A stretch of DNA of 64,000 nucleotides from an uncultured Cohaesibacter sp. (GCF_963676485.1 NZ_OY781114.1:4666501-4730500), one strand, 5' to 3'. Numbered from the stretch's first letter, positions 29,600-38,845 are shown. Notes: a model not told the origin generated them from the sequence alone. A program made the numbers and translations.

Positions 29600-29893
29600 C
29601 TAGTGATCATCCTTGGGCAGGCTCATGACGGCCGCGCCCATGGCGACACTGCAGATGGTGATCAACAGGCCAAAGAAAAGCAACGCAATGGGGACGAGCG
29701 GATTTTCACTATTGAAAATCAAGTCCTGCAATCCTGCGGCATTTGTGGCGATCAGCCCGAACACGATCATCACCGTAACCACAAGGCCGATGAGCCAGTT
29801 AATTGCAAGCAACCGGATAAGGGGATTCTGAATGATCCCCTTGAAGCCCTTTTCCTGACGCCTTGATGATGGCACGAGATCGGTAATCGGCAT
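29600..29893 (-). CDS. Small membrane protein of unknown function
   Basis: The 97-residue product begins MPITDLVPSSRR, has a basic juxtamembrane stretch and two hydrophobic helices (LLAINWLIGLVVTVMIVFGL and PIALLFFGLLITICSVAMGA). AGGA lies six bases before ATG 29893, which favours that start over an upstream one. It looks like a conserved small inner-membrane protein; function unknown. Confidence 0.6.
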   Translation of the reverse strand: MPITDLVPSSRRQEKGFKGIIQNPLIRLLAINWLIGLVVTVMIVFGLIATNAAGLQDLIFNSENPLVPIALLFFGLLITICSVAMGAAVMSLPKDDH

Positions 29894-30196
29894 GCATGTC
29901 CTGTTCTGCTTTTCAGCATCCTGATAGAAACGGGGTGCCCTCGCCTTGCGCACCATAGGCGCAAGAGGCGCAAGCTTCTATATTCACCCCCCTGCAATTA
30001 TAGTCACTTTCCCCGATCTGTAAATCATTCCTTGCGGCAATATCAGGTTAAATCTGACCAGACCTTGCCGTTGGTACATATATACTCGTTCGATATATGC
30101 TCTAGACACATATATCGTTTCGTTATATAGACTTTAGATATATGCCAGCATGCTACCCTTTTAAGCTGGCATCACTTTCAATGTCTGGATCACTTT
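29894..30196. other. Divergent regulatory region upstream of PadR-1
   Basis: The right half (30075-30150) is dominated by ATATAT-containing inverted and direct repeats described separately. The left half shows nothing recognisable. Confidence 0.5.
30091..30117. promoter_or_regulatory. Candidate PadR operator: perfect 9-bp inverted repeat
   Basis: CGATATATG (30091-30099) and CATATATCG (30109-30117) are perfect inverted copies separated by 9 bp. Related half-sites flank it: CATATATAC at about 30077-30085 and AGATATATG at about 30136-30144. The cluster lies 50-120 bp upstream of the padR gene, where autoregulatory sites are expected. Confidence 0.65.
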
Positions 30197-30808
30197 ATGA
30201 ACGTTCGCAGTATCTGCCTTGCCATTCTCTTCTGCTCGGATCACACCGGATATGACATCCGCAAAATCTCGACGGAAGGGAATTTCAGCTTTTTCATCGA
30301 TGCCTCCTACGGATCGATCTATCCGGCTCTCAATAAAATGGAAGTCGAAGGGCTGGTAACGGGCAGGCATGTTTCAGAAGAAGGCAAACCCGCGCGCAAG
30401 ATCTATTCGATCACAGAAGCCGGTCGTGATGTCTTTTTTCAGGAACTTTTGCAACCACACAGGCCAGATATTTTTAAGTCCGAGTTCCTACTTATATCGA
30501 TCTTTGCTCGATTGGTGGGGCCGGACGCCATACAGGCTGCGATTGAACGGCAACTTACCCATTTGCATGAAGAACTTAAGCTAATCACTTCATGTAATGA
30601 TTCTGAGTTGGAAAATCGGCCAAAAGACGGGAAATGTGCGCTTACAGAAGAAGACAAACAGGCCTCCGACTGGGCACGGAGCTACGGCCTCTATTGTGTT
30701 CAGGCCAGCATTGACTATCTCCATATGCATGGTAACGCTCTGGTTGAAATTGCAAGATCCGGCCAGTCAGCGCAATCAGAAGATGAATTGGCAACAATCA
30801 ACGCATAA
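30197..30808 (+). CDS. PadR family transcriptional regulator (PadR-1)
   Basis: The 203-residue product has the PadR winged helix at its extreme N-terminus (SICLAILFCSDHTGYDIRKI, then DASYGSIYPALNKMEVEGLV and RKIYSITEAGRDVF), followed by a long C-terminal helical dimerisation domain (PadR_C type). PadR proteins usually repress a nearby detoxification or efflux operon and release DNA on ligand binding. It lies 101 bp upstream of the RND adaptor gene on the same strand, so it may be the first gene of the efflux operon. Confidence 0.9.
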   Translation: MNVRSICLAILFCSDHTGYDIRKISTEGNFSFFIDASYGSIYPALNKMEVEGLVTGRHVSEEGKPARKIYSITEAGRDVFFQELLQPHRPDIFKSEFLLISIFARLVGPDAIQAAIERQLTHLHEELKLITSCNDSELENRPKDGKCALTEEDKQASDWARSYGLYCVQASIDYLHMHGNALVEIARSGQSAQSEDELATINA

Positions 30809-30909
30809 GTAATTCAGGTGTCGCGGCGCGCTTTATCTGTCTGCGATAAATAATTGGTATTTGTATAGCTGCTCAGCAAGCAGGAGCTACTATAGCGAGG
30901 GACTATTTC

Positions 30910-32028
30910 ATGGCGTTGCGACTCAAAGGCTCTTATGGCCTGGCGCTGCTGTGTACGGCAGGTATTGTCGGCTGGATGGCAACCGGCAAAGCCGTCTTTA
31001 GTGGACAGGAAACAGGGGACTCCACCCCTCCTCCAGCTGTTCGTAATCAGGCACAGGAAGCTGAAGCCTTTCGTGTTGCCGTTCAACATTTCAGTGCAAA
31101 GCCAAGACAGTCCAATCTGACCATTCGCGGCAGGACAGAAGCGGATACCAAAGTGACTGTACGTGCGGAAACCTCCGCTATTGTCCGTTCTGTCGAGGTT
31201 GAAAAGGGCCAGTGGGTTCACAAGGACGATCTCCTGTGCGAGCTAGATGTAGGCTCACGCGAAGCCAAACTTGCCAAGGCCAAGGCCGCTCTGGAACAGG
31301 CTGAATTCGATCTCTCGGCCAAGGAACAGTTGGCAACCAAGGGATTTGCCTCCAAGACCCAACTGGCGGCTTTGCGCGCTTCGCTCGATGCAGCGCTTGC
31401 CGGCATGAAGGAAGCACGGCTGGAGTTAGATAGAATTCGCATTCTGGCGCCCATTGATGGATTGGTGCAGAGCGATCTGGCTGAAGTGGGCGACCAGCTC
31501 AGCATCGGCGGGGCATGTGCCGTGTTGATGGATCCCGATCCCATGCTTGTTATCGGTCAGGTGTCCGAGCGAGACATTGCGGCGGTAGAGGTCGGCAACA
31601 AGGCCGCTGTAACACTCGTTACCGGAGAGCAAACCGAAGGAACTGTGCGTTTTGTGAGTTCGGCATCCGATGTGGAAACCCGCACATTTCTTGTCGAAAT
31701 TGAAATCCCCAATCCGGACCGCAGCTTGCGCGATGGCGTGACCGCTGTGGCCAATCTCAAGCTGCCGCCAATCACGGCCCATCTGATGAGCCCGGCCTAT
31801 CTGACCCTGTCTGATGAAGGCATCGTGGGTGCCATGCAGGTTATTGACAACAAAGCGCAATTCACCCCGGTTCATATCATTTCCAACGATGAATCCGGAA
31901 TCTGGGTCACGGGTCTGCCCGAGCAAGTGGACCTGATTACAATTGGCCAGGAATATGTCAAATCCGGCCAACCGGTGATCGCTGTCTCTGCTGACAAACA
32001 GGCTACCGCAGCCACTTCAGGGGAGTAG
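30910..32028 (+). CDS. RND efflux periplasmic adaptor (HlyD/AcrA-like membrane fusion protein)
   Basis: The 372-residue product has an N-terminal hydrophobic segment (LALLCTAGIVGWMATG), a lipoyl-like half in VRAETSAIVRSVEVEKGQWVHKDDLLCELDVG, a short coiled hairpin (KLAKAKAALEQAEFDLSAKEQL), the second lipoyl half ILAPIDGLVQSDLAEVGDQL, and beta-barrel and membrane-proximal domains. It links the inner-membrane pump encoded next to an outer-membrane channel. The stop codon is five bases before the permease start, so the two are cotranscribed. No outer-membrane factor gene is nearby. Confidence 0.92.
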   Translation: MALRLKGSYGLALLCTAGIVGWMATGKAVFSGQETGDSTPPPAVRNQAQEAEAFRVAVQHFSAKPRQSNLTIRGRTEADTKVTVRAETSAIVRSVEVEKGQWVHKDDLLCELDVGSREAKLAKAKAALEQAEFDLSAKEQLATKGFASKTQLAALRASLDAALAGMKEARLELDRIRILAPIDGLVQSDLAEVGDQLSIGGACAVLMDPDPMLVIGQVSERDIAAVEVGNKAAVTLVTGEQTEGTVRFVSSASDVETRTFLVEIEIPNPDRSLRDGVTAVANLKLPPITAHLMSPAYLTLSDEGIVGAMQVIDNKAQFTPVHIISNDESGIWVTGLPEQVDLITIGQEYVKSGQPVIAVSADKQATAATSGE

Positions 32029-32033
32029 CAGAG

Positions 32034-35000
32034 ATGCATAGCGCTCTTGAAACCATTCTGCGCGCCAGACGGGTCGTAATGACCCTGATGGTTGTGCTGC
32101 TGCTTGGCGGCATCGTCAGCTATATCAATGTGCCCAAGGAAGCCAACCCGGATATTGATATCCCGATTTTCTACATCTCGGTTTCGCAGCAAGGCATCTC
32201 GCCGGAAGACTCCGTGAGGCTTCTCGTCAAGCCGCTGGAGAACAAGCTGCAAAGCCTTGATGGCCTGAAGGAAATGAGCAGCTTTGCCTCTGAAGGACAT
32301 GGCGGGGTTCTGCTTGAATTTTCCGTCGATTTCGACAAGGAATCCGCTCTGGCCGATGTGCGCGACAAGGTCGATCAGGCCAAGGCGGAAATGCCTTCCG
32401 ATGCGGACGAACCGACCATTTCGGAAATGAACATGTCGCAGCAGCCAACGCTGTATGTGACCTTGTCTGGCGCTGTCCCTGAAAGGACACTCTATCAGCA
32501 TGCCCGCCAGCTCAAAGACGAGATCGAAGGCATCTCTTCTGTTCTGGAGGCCAATCTGTCGGGCAACCGCGATGAGTTGCTCGAAGTGGAAATCGACCAG
32601 CTACGGCTGGAATCCTACAATGTCACGCAGGCCGAACTGATCAATGCGGTAACGCTCAATAACCAGCTTGTGCCAGCCGGATTTCTTGACAATGGCAAGG
32701 GACGGTTCAACCTCAAGGTTCCCGGTCTTATCGAAGACGCTCAAGATGTCTATTCCATTCCCATCAAACAGAATGGCGAGGGCGTTGTAACGCTTGGCGA
32801 TATCGCCACCATCAAACGCACCTTCAAAGATCCGACAACCATCACGCGGGTGAATGGCAAGACTGCGATTACAGTCGAAATTTCAAAACGCTTGGGCACA
32901 AATATCATCGAGAATAATGATGCTGTGCGCAAGGTCGTCCATGATGTCACCAGCGACTGGAACCCGGCCATCAAAGTCGGCTTCCTGCTCGATCAAGCCG
33001 AACCGGTCAATGATACGCTGGGGTCTTTGGAATCTTCCATCATGACAGCCATCGCGCTTGTCATGATGCTGGTGCTGGCAGCATTGGGGTTCCGGTCTGC
33101 CCTGATGATCGGGATCGCAATCCCGACCTCTTTCATGATGGGTTTTCTGATCTTGTCTCTGCTCGACATGACGCTCAACACCATGGTGATGTATGGTCTC
33201 GTGCTCACTGTGGGTATGCTCGTTGATGGTGCCATCGTGATCGTAGAATATGCGGACCGCAAGGTGGCAGAGGGCATGTCCCGTCAGGAGGCCTATATCA
33301 GGGCCGCCAGGCTTATGTTCTGGCCGATTGCGGCCTCTACGGGCACCACACTCGCCGCTTTTCTGCCAATGCTTCTATGGCCGGGCATCATTGGCGAATT
33401 TATGAGCTATCTGCCCATCATGGTGATCATCGTTCTGTCTTCTGCACTGCTGACAGCGATGGTGTTCCTGCCGGTTATCGGTGGCTTCATCGGCAAGACA
33501 TCCGCCTCACAGGAAGAGATTGAAAATGCCAAGCATCTTTCTGGCGGGCATCACTTCAACCCCAAGGAAGTAACCGGTCTGACCGGTGTTTATGCCCGCT
33601 TCCTGCACCTGCTGGTGCGGAGCCCGCTGGGCAATATAGCCGCGATCCTTGGTGTGATAGCCGTAATGGTCTCCATCATCAGCCCCTTCCTCTTCTTTGG
33701 AAAGGAATTCAAGGCTGAGCTGTTCGTCAATGAAGAACCCCGCTATGCCATGGTCTATGTTTCGGCGCGCGGCAACATGTCGGCGCTGGAAAGCCGGGCC
33801 ATTGTCAAGAATGTCGAAGATGAGATTTTGCAAGTCAAGGGTATCAAGGATGTGGTGGCCACTTCGTCGCCTTCCGGCTCGAGCGGTGGTGGCAATAGCC
33901 TCAGCTCGGACAGCAGCCGCCCCTCTGATGCCATCGGCTCCCTTGCCATCGAGCTCTCGGACTATTGCTGCCGCAGACCGGCTGAGGAGATCTTTACCGA
34001 GATCCGCGACAAGACCGCAAAATATCCGGGCATTCTGGTGTCTGTGGCCAAAACCGAGGAAGGACCGCCGACCGGTAAGGATATCAATCTACTGATCACC
34101 TCGAACAACTACGATCAGGTCAGCAAGATAACCGGAATTGTGCGCGATCATGTCGATGGTGTCTCCAATCTGGTTGATATCGAAGATGGACGTCCCCTGC
34201 CCGGTATCGAATGGGAGCTGAATATCGACCGCGAGCAAGCCGGTCGTTACAATGCCTCCATAGCGACGGTCGGCTCAATGGTTCAATTGCTCACCAACGG
34301 TGTGATGATCGGCAAATATCGCCCGGACGATTCCGAGGATGAAGTGGACATCCGCGTCCGTCTTCCCAAGGACCAGCGCAATCTGGATCATCTGGACGAG
34401 TTAAAGCTACCAACCAGCAACGGGTTGGTTCCGATCAGCAACTTCGTCAAGGTGGAAGCCCGGCATAAAGTGTCTTCCATCTCGCGCAAGGATGGCTTCT
34501 ACGCCATGAGCGTCAAGGCGACCGTCGACAAGAGCGATGGAACAACCGTAGATGCCAAGGTGCGAGAGATCGACAACTGGATTAAGGCGCAGGACTGGCC
34601 CAAGGGCGTGACCTTCAAATTCCGTGGTGCGGATGAAGACCAGAAGGAGTCGGGACAGTTTCTGGCCAAGGCGGCCGTTGCGGCACTGTTCATCATGGCG
34701 ATGATCCTCATCACCCAGTTCAACAGTTTCTATCAGACCGTCTTGACGCTGATGACCGTTGTTTTCTCGATCTTCGGTGTCCTTTTGGGGATCGTCGTGA
34801 CGGGGCAGACATTTTCGATCATCATGACAGGCACGGGCGTCATGGCTCTGGCAGGGATCGTGGTGAACAACGCAATTGTTCTCATCGACACCTATAACCG
34901 CTTCCGTTCCGAGAAGGTGGAGGTCGTGGAGGCCGTGATCAAGACGGCGGCGCAGCGCATCCGTCCCATTCTGTTGACAACCATTACGACGATTGCGGGT

Positions 35001-35258
35001 CTTATTCCCATGGCAACAGGGATCAATCTGGACTTTTTCAATCGCGTGATTGCTGTGGGCTCCATCACGGCAGCCTGGTGGATACAGCTCTCGACCGCGG
35101 TCATTGCCGGGCTCGGCTTCTCGACCATCCTGACGCTGATCCTGATACCGGTTCTGCTCGCCTTCCCAACGGTTACTCTGAAGCCGACGATAAGGCGCCT
35201 CGGTCGGCTATTCCGCTTGAAGCGCAGGACTTCACAAAGGACACAGGCCGCAGAATAG
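32034..35258 (+). CDS. RND efflux transporter permease (AcrB/MdtB-like)
   Basis: The 1074-residue inner-membrane pump has the RND layout: helix 1, a large periplasmic loop, helices 2-6, a cytosolic link, helix 7, a second loop and helices 8-12. Helix 4 reads GMLVDGAIVIVEYADR: D398 is kept, but the position of the second proton-relay Asp (AcrB D408) is Gly399. Helix 10 reads GIVVNNAIVLID, with Asn945 where AcrB has Lys940. The second periplasmic loop has a low-complexity SPSGSSGGGNSLSSDSS stretch. Substrate unknown; drugs, bile-like compounds or phenolics are all possible given the PadR regulators. Confidence 0.93.
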   Translation: MHSALETILRARRVVMTLMVVLLLGGIVSYINVPKEANPDIDIPIFYISVSQQGISPEDSVRLLVKPLENKLQSLDGLKEMSSFASEGHGGVLLEFSVDFDKESALADVRDKVDQAKAEMPSDADEPTISEMNMSQQPTLYVTLSGAVPERTLYQHARQLKDEIEGISSVLEANLSGNRDELLEVEIDQLRLESYNVTQAELINAVTLNNQLVPAGFLDNGKGRFNLKVPGLIEDAQDVYSIPIKQNGEGVVTLGDIATIKRTFKDPTTITRVNGKTAITVEISKRLGTNIIENNDAVRKVVHDVTSDWNPAIKVGFLLDQAEPVNDTLGSLESSIMTAIALVMMLVLAALGFRSALMIGIAIPTSFMMGFLILSLLDMTLNTMVMYGLVLTVGMLVDGAIVIVEYADRKVAEGMSRQEAYIRAARLMFWPIAASTGTTLAAFLPMLLWPGIIGEFMSYLPIMVIIVLSSALLTAMVFLPVIGGFIGKTSASQEEIENAKHLSGGHHFNPKEVTGLTGVYARFLHLLVRSPLGNIAAILGVIAVMVSIISPFLFFGKEFKAELFVNEEPRYAMVYVSARGNMSALESRAIVKNVEDEILQVKGIKDVVATSSPSGSSGGGNSLSSDSSRPSDAIGSLAIELSDYCCRRPAEEIFTEIRDKTAKYPGILVSVAKTEEGPPTGKDINLLITSNNYDQVSKITGIVRDHVDGVSNLVDIEDGRPLPGIEWELNIDREQAGRYNASIATVGSMVQLLTNGVMIGKYRPDDSEDEVDIRVRLPKDQRNLDHLDELKLPTSNGLVPISNFVKVEARHKVSSISRKDGFYAMSVKATVDKSDGTTVDAKVREIDNWIKAQDWPKGVTFKFRGADEDQKESGQFLAKAAVAALFIMAMILITQFNSFYQTVLTLMTVVFSIFGVLLGIVVTGQTFSIIMTGTGVMALAGIVVNNAIVLIDTYNRFRSEKVEVVEAVIKTAAQRIRPILLTTITTIAGLIPMATGINLDFFNRVIAVGSITAAWWIQLSTAVIAGLGFSTILTLILIPVLLAFPTVTLKPTIRRLGRLFRLKRRTSQRTQAAE

Positions 35259-35345
35259 CAAGGCCAAGGCCAACGCATCAATATACAGAAACAGACGCAA
35301 CCCATCGGCTGACCCGCCGGTGGGTTTTCTTTTAAAATATGTTTT

Positions 35346-35394
35346 AGATATATCTTGACTATAACTCTAAGAAGGCATATTTAAGATATATCTT
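35346..35394. promoter_or_regulatory. Promoter with two palindromic candidate PadR operators
   Basis: AGATATATCT (35346-35355) and AAGATATATCTT (35383-35394) are perfect palindromes. A candidate promoter lies between them: TTGACT (35355-35360), a 17-bp spacer and TATTTA (35378-35383). Binding at either palindrome would cover the -35 or the start of transcription. The padR gene begins 13 bp downstream, so autorepression is likely. Confidence 0.75.
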
Positions 35395-35406
35395 AGTTAT
35401 ATCAAA

Positions 35407-36168
35407 ATGGAGAATAAGATGATTATTGAAGAATTTTCTCCCTCAGGTCGCAGACAGGGACGGCGCAGAAATTGCGACGCCAGAGACCATTTTGGCCGCG
35501 ATTTTTCGGATCAATCCCAGATGCACGGTCGTCAAGGTCGCCATGGACGCGGCGGCGCCGATATCTTTTCCGAGGGGCGGTTTGCATCTGATCAGGCATC
35601 CGGTCGTGGAGGCTTCATGGGAGGCCGTGGTGGGGGTTGGGGCGGTCGCCCCGGTGGACGCGGAGCAGGCTTTGGCAATGACGGAAGCGGGCGGCGCAAA
35701 GGGCGCTTTCTGAACCATGGCGACATTCGCCTGTTGGCGCTTGCTCTCATAGAACAGGAACCACGTCACGGCTACGACATCATCAAGGAAGTGGAAGCGC
35801 TCACCAACGGCTTCTATGCCCCAAGCCCTGGGGTCATTTACCCTACCCTCACCTATCTTGAGGAAGCGGGATATTGCGCTGTCGAGAGTGATGGGAACAA
35901 AAAGCGCTATGCCATCACCGAGGACGGTTCGGCCTATCTGCAAGAAAACCGGACGGAGGCAACCCGCATCATCGACCATCTCAAGGCTTTGGGCGAACGG
36001 GCCAAGCAAGAAGATGCAAGCCACGAGGCAGCCAATTCATCCCTTCCGCTTAGTGTGGAAACCGCACTTTTGAACCTGCGGGAAGCGGCAGCACAAAGAC
36101 TGAAGGAAGACCCTTCGGTCTCGATGAAAATCGTGCAAAAGCTTCTCACTGTTGCAGAAGAGCTATAA
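35407..36168 (+). CDS. PadR family transcriptional regulator with Gly/Arg-rich N-terminal extension (PadR-2)
   Basis: The 253-residue product begins with about 100 residues rich in Gly and Arg (for example HGRQGRHGRGG and GGRGGGWGGRPGGRGAGFG), followed by the PadR winged helix (HGDIRLLALALIEQEPRHGY, APSPGVIYPTLTYLEEAGY, KKRYAITEDGSAYL) and a C-terminal helix. Similar extensions occur in PadR proteins of other proteobacteria; the run may bind nucleic acid or be disordered. It follows the RND permease gene after 148 bp with its own palindromic promoter, so it is a second local regulator of the efflux locus or of itself. Confidence 0.9.
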   Translation: MENKMIIEEFSPSGRRQGRRRNCDARDHFGRDFSDQSQMHGRQGRHGRGGADIFSEGRFASDQASGRGGFMGGRGGGWGGRPGGRGAGFGNDGSGRRKGRFLNHGDIRLLALALIEQEPRHGYDIIKEVEALTNGFYAPSPGVIYPTLTYLEEAGYCAVESDGNKKRYAITEDGSAYLQENRTEATRIIDHLKALGERAKQEDASHEAANSSLPLSVETALLNLREAAAQRLKEDPSVSMKIVQKLLTVAEEL

Positions 36169-36185
36169 ATCGCACACATAAAAAA

Positions 36186-36259
36186 GCCGCTCCACTCTGC
36201 TGGAGCGGCCAGAAACAAAAGAGCCCTTCCCGCGTCAAGCTCGCGAAAAGGGCTCTTTT
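36186..36259. terminator. Pair of terminator hairpins between padR-2 and pssA
   Basis: GCCGCTCCA/TGGAGCGGC (36186-36194/36201-36209) is followed by AAAAGAGCCCTT/AAGGGCTCTTTT (36217-36228/36248-36259). The first is preceded by an A-run that serves as a T-run on the minus strand, and the second has A and T runs on both sides, so transcription from both directions should stop here. Confidence 0.88.
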
Positions 36260-36311
36260 CATTCATATGGAAGGCGTGTTTCCTCCGCTTTCAAACCCGT
36301 CTGGTCCGATA

Positions 36312-37202
36312 TCAATCGTTGTCTTCGCTCTCTTCGTCATCCATATCGTTGGCATCTGCAACCATGCCGTCCGTAATCGGATTGCCTCCTGGCATCTGCC
36401 TATCGTGGCGATACCAAGAGCGACGCGCAAAGGGAATAGATACCAGATAGATCAGAACGAGAATTGTCATCGTCATCCATGGATAGGAAAAGAGGATGGC
36501 AACAAACGCGACTACGCCCAGAATGAGCGGCAATACATTGGCTCTGGGGATACGCAGCCCAACGGTCTTGCCGGAATAGCTTGGCACGGTGGAGACAACG
36601 AGCATAGCGATGAAAAGCGTATAGACCAGCACGATCGGCGCTGCGAGGTCAGAGTGTGGCAAGCCGGATAGCTCCAAATAAATGGGAGCCAGAACACAAA
36701 GAGCCCCGGCAGGTGCCGGCACTCCAACAAAGAAATTCTTCTTCCAAGCGGGCTGGTTGTGATCGCCCAGCGCCACATTGAAGCGCGCCAGCCTCAACAC
36801 CATGGCAATGGCAAACAACAGCGACCCGATCCAGCCAATCGACTTAAAGGCATGAAGGATCCAAACATGCAGGATCAAGGCGGGAGCAACACCGAAATTG
36901 ACGAAATCGGTCAGTGAATCCAGCTCAGCACCAAAACGGGACTGCCCCTTGAGCAAGCGCGCCACTCGCCCGTCTATGCCATCAAGAAAGGCCGCCGCAG
37001 CAATGGACACAAGAGCTGTTTCAAAGCGTCCGTCAATGGCCATGCGAATGCCCGTAAGACCAGCGCACAGGGCCATAAGGGTAACCAAATTGGGAGCGAT
37101 CAAGCGAAAAGGAACGGCCTTGAAGCCTTGCCGCGGCTGATTTTCATCCGGGTCAAAAGCTTGAAAAGGATTGTTGATGCCGTGATCTTGATCGTCTGCC
37201 AT
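36312..37202 (-). CDS. pssA: CDP-diacylglycerol-serine O-phosphatidyltransferase
   Basis: The 296-residue membrane enzyme makes phosphatidylserine from CDP-diacylglycerol and serine. The CDP-alcohol phosphotransferase motif is seen as DGIDGRVARLLKGQSRFGAELD (D-G-x2-A-R-x8-G-x3-D-x3-D type, near residues 94-115), with SLTDFVNFGVAPAL after it. Seven or eight hydrophobic helices follow. It lies 67 bp downstream of psd on the same strand, the next enzyme in the pathway to phosphatidylethanolamine. Confidence 0.95.
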   Translation of the reverse strand: MADDQDHGINNPFQAFDPDENQPRQGFKAVPFRLIAPNLVTLMALCAGLTGIRMAIDGRFETALVSIAAAAFLDGIDGRVARLLKGQSRFGAELDSLTDFVNFGVAPALILHVWILHAFKSIGWIGSLLFAIAMVLRLARFNVALGDHNQPAWKKNFFVGVPAPAGALCVLAPIYLELSGLPHSDLAAPIVLVYTLFIAMLVVSTVPSYSGKTVGLRIPRANVLPLILGVVAFVAILFSYPWMTMTILVLIYLVSIPFARRSWYRHDRQMPGGNPITDGMVADANDMDDEESEDND

Positions 37203-37269
37203 TATGATCTCGCGTTATGCCTCTTGTTGAGCGCTATGCCTTTTTCAATTCAGCCTGACACTGATATTC

Positions 37270-37971
37270 TTACTGCTCTCTGTGGGCGCCGACAGTCTCC
37301 TGAGCGCCTTCCATGTTGGCGAGGATGGATTCGCCTGCGATCATGGTTTGCCCTTCTACGACGGTTGGTACAATGTGTGATGGCAAATAGACATCCACGC
37401 GGCTACCAAACCGGATCAGGCCGAACCGCTCACCAGTGGGTAGATCTTCGCCTTCTTCCGCCCAGCAGACGATGCGACGCGCCACGAGCCCGGCAATCTG
37501 CGTCACCCCAACCGGACCATACTCCGTATCAAGAATCAAGCTGTTGCGCTCATTGTCTTCGCTGGCCTTGTCGAGTTCTGCATTGAGAAACTTACCCGGC
37601 TTGTAGGCCACTTTCAAAACCTTGCCCTTGATGGGCGCACGGTTCACATGAACGTTGAACACATTCATGAAAACGGACACGCGCATCATCGGCTCATTGC
37701 TAAGCCCGAGTTCCTTTGGTGGTGTCGCAAGGCCGACGCCGGAGACGATGCCATCAGCAGGCGAGATAACAAGCCCCTTTTTCAGTGGCGTCACACGCGC
37801 AGGATCTCGGAAAAAGTAGCAGCACCAAAGCGTCAGGAACAGGCCGATCCAGAACAAGGCGGAAATGAACCATCCCAGAATGATCGTTACCACAGCGAAG
37901 ATTGCAATAAATTTGTGCCCTTCGGGGTGAATGGGAACCACGCTCTTGCGGATGGAATCGATGATCGTCAC
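37270..37971 (-). CDS. psd: Phosphatidylserine decarboxylase proenzyme
   Basis: The 233-residue product is the short archaeal/alphaproteobacterial type. The self-cleavage site is the Gly-Ser of [11 protein letters not shown] near the C-terminus, where Ser becomes the pyruvoyl group. VVSPADG-like [12 protein letters not shown] and [13 protein letters not shown] are the other conserved blocks. Two hydrophobic segments lie in the first 65 residues. It decarboxylates phosphatidylserine from PssA to phosphatidylethanolamine at the inner membrane. It is upstream of pssA in the same operon. Confidence 0.95.
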   Translation of the reverse strand: MTIIDSIRKSVVPIHPEGHKFIAIFAVVTIILGWFISALFWIGLFLTLWCCYFFRDPARVTPLKKGLVISPADGIVSGVGLATPPKELGLSNEPMMRVSVFMNVFNVHVNRAPIKGKVLKVAYKPGKFLNAELDKASEDNERNSLILDTEYGPVGVTQIAGLVARRIVCWAEEGEDLPTGERFGLIRFGSRVDVYLPSHIVPTVVEGQTMIAGESILANMEGAQETVGAHREQ

Positions 37972-38197
37972 AGGGTTCTACCTTTCTTTCCGGCATATGC
38001 CGCACAGCTGGCAAACCTGTGCCAGACCGAAGCAATTGCGCCAAAGGGTGCGTATCGTCAAGGAGCTATCAAAGCCCGATTTGAAGACAGCTTTTAACGC
38101 ACCTTTCCTGCCACGCCAAGTCACCATACGCTTTCTGCGCAAGTTCCTGACCATAAACCTTGGTTTTCCTGCCAATATCTTTAGATGAGCGCCCGAT

Positions 38198-38845
38198 TTA
38201 GGCATTTTTCTCCATATCCACCAGCGGCGCGCCACTCATGGAAACATAGCGATCAATCATGATCTCTTCCTCAGGGCTCAATGTTACGCTGCGTGGATAG
38301 ATCGGGCGCTGTCGATCCCCAAGCACAGGAATATGCCAGCCTTCTGTTTCTTCGACAAAGCGTTTCACGCCTGCTTCGCCGAACTTGTCAAGAAAGCCTT
38401 GCATGACCGCGTCAATGTAAGATTGCAGGATCGGGAATTTCGGGTCGGACGCGTTGGTGAGCGCAGGTTGGCCGACATAGATGTAATAATCGACGAAATC
38501 GGTCAAAGGCTGCGCACTCTGCATATCCTCAGACTTGATCCGGACGCGACTATAATGGGCTTCGCGCAAGTCCACCTGCGGCAAATGCTCCTTGCGGTCA
38601 AAGACGAGCAGCCCATCACAATAGGCTTCCTCACAAGGCGATACCGACAGTGCCACGGCCCCTTGCAGCCCTAGCGCCTTTCGCTCCGGACTTGCTTCCC
38701 AAACGGACCAATGACGCTTATAGCCTTTGAGCCTTACCGCTATTCCAAAGCTCTCTGCGTTTCTTGTTTTGTCATTGACGAGCGATCCATAGCCGAAATA
38801 GGCCACCCACTCGTCAGGACTAGCGATAACATCTTCAAATGTCAC
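38198..38845 (-). CDS. Gamma-glutamylcyclotransferase-like (AIG2/GGCT fold) protein
   Basis: The 215-residue product carries the GGCT-fold signature AYFGYGSLVN near residue 14 and a partner GLLVFDRKEHLPQVDLREAHYSRV. In this fold the glutamate within a D-x-x-E-type stretch acts as catalyst, releasing 5-oxoproline from gamma-glutamyl peptides. Whether this protein is an enzyme is not certain, since many AIG2-like proteins are untested. A glutathione reductase gene lies 650 bp upstream on the same strand, which is consistent with a role in glutathione metabolism. Confidence 0.75.
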   Translation of the reverse strand: MTFEDVIASPDEWVAYFGYGSLVNDKTRNAESFGIAVRLKGYKRHWSVWEASPERKALGLQGAVALSVSPCEEAYCDGLLVFDRKEHLPQVDLREAHYSRVRIKSEDMQSAQPLTDFVDYYIYVGQPALTNASDPKFPILQSYIDAVMQGFLDKFGEAGVKRFVEETEGWHIPVLGDRQRPIYPRSVTLSPEEEIMIDRYVSMSGAPLVDMEKNA

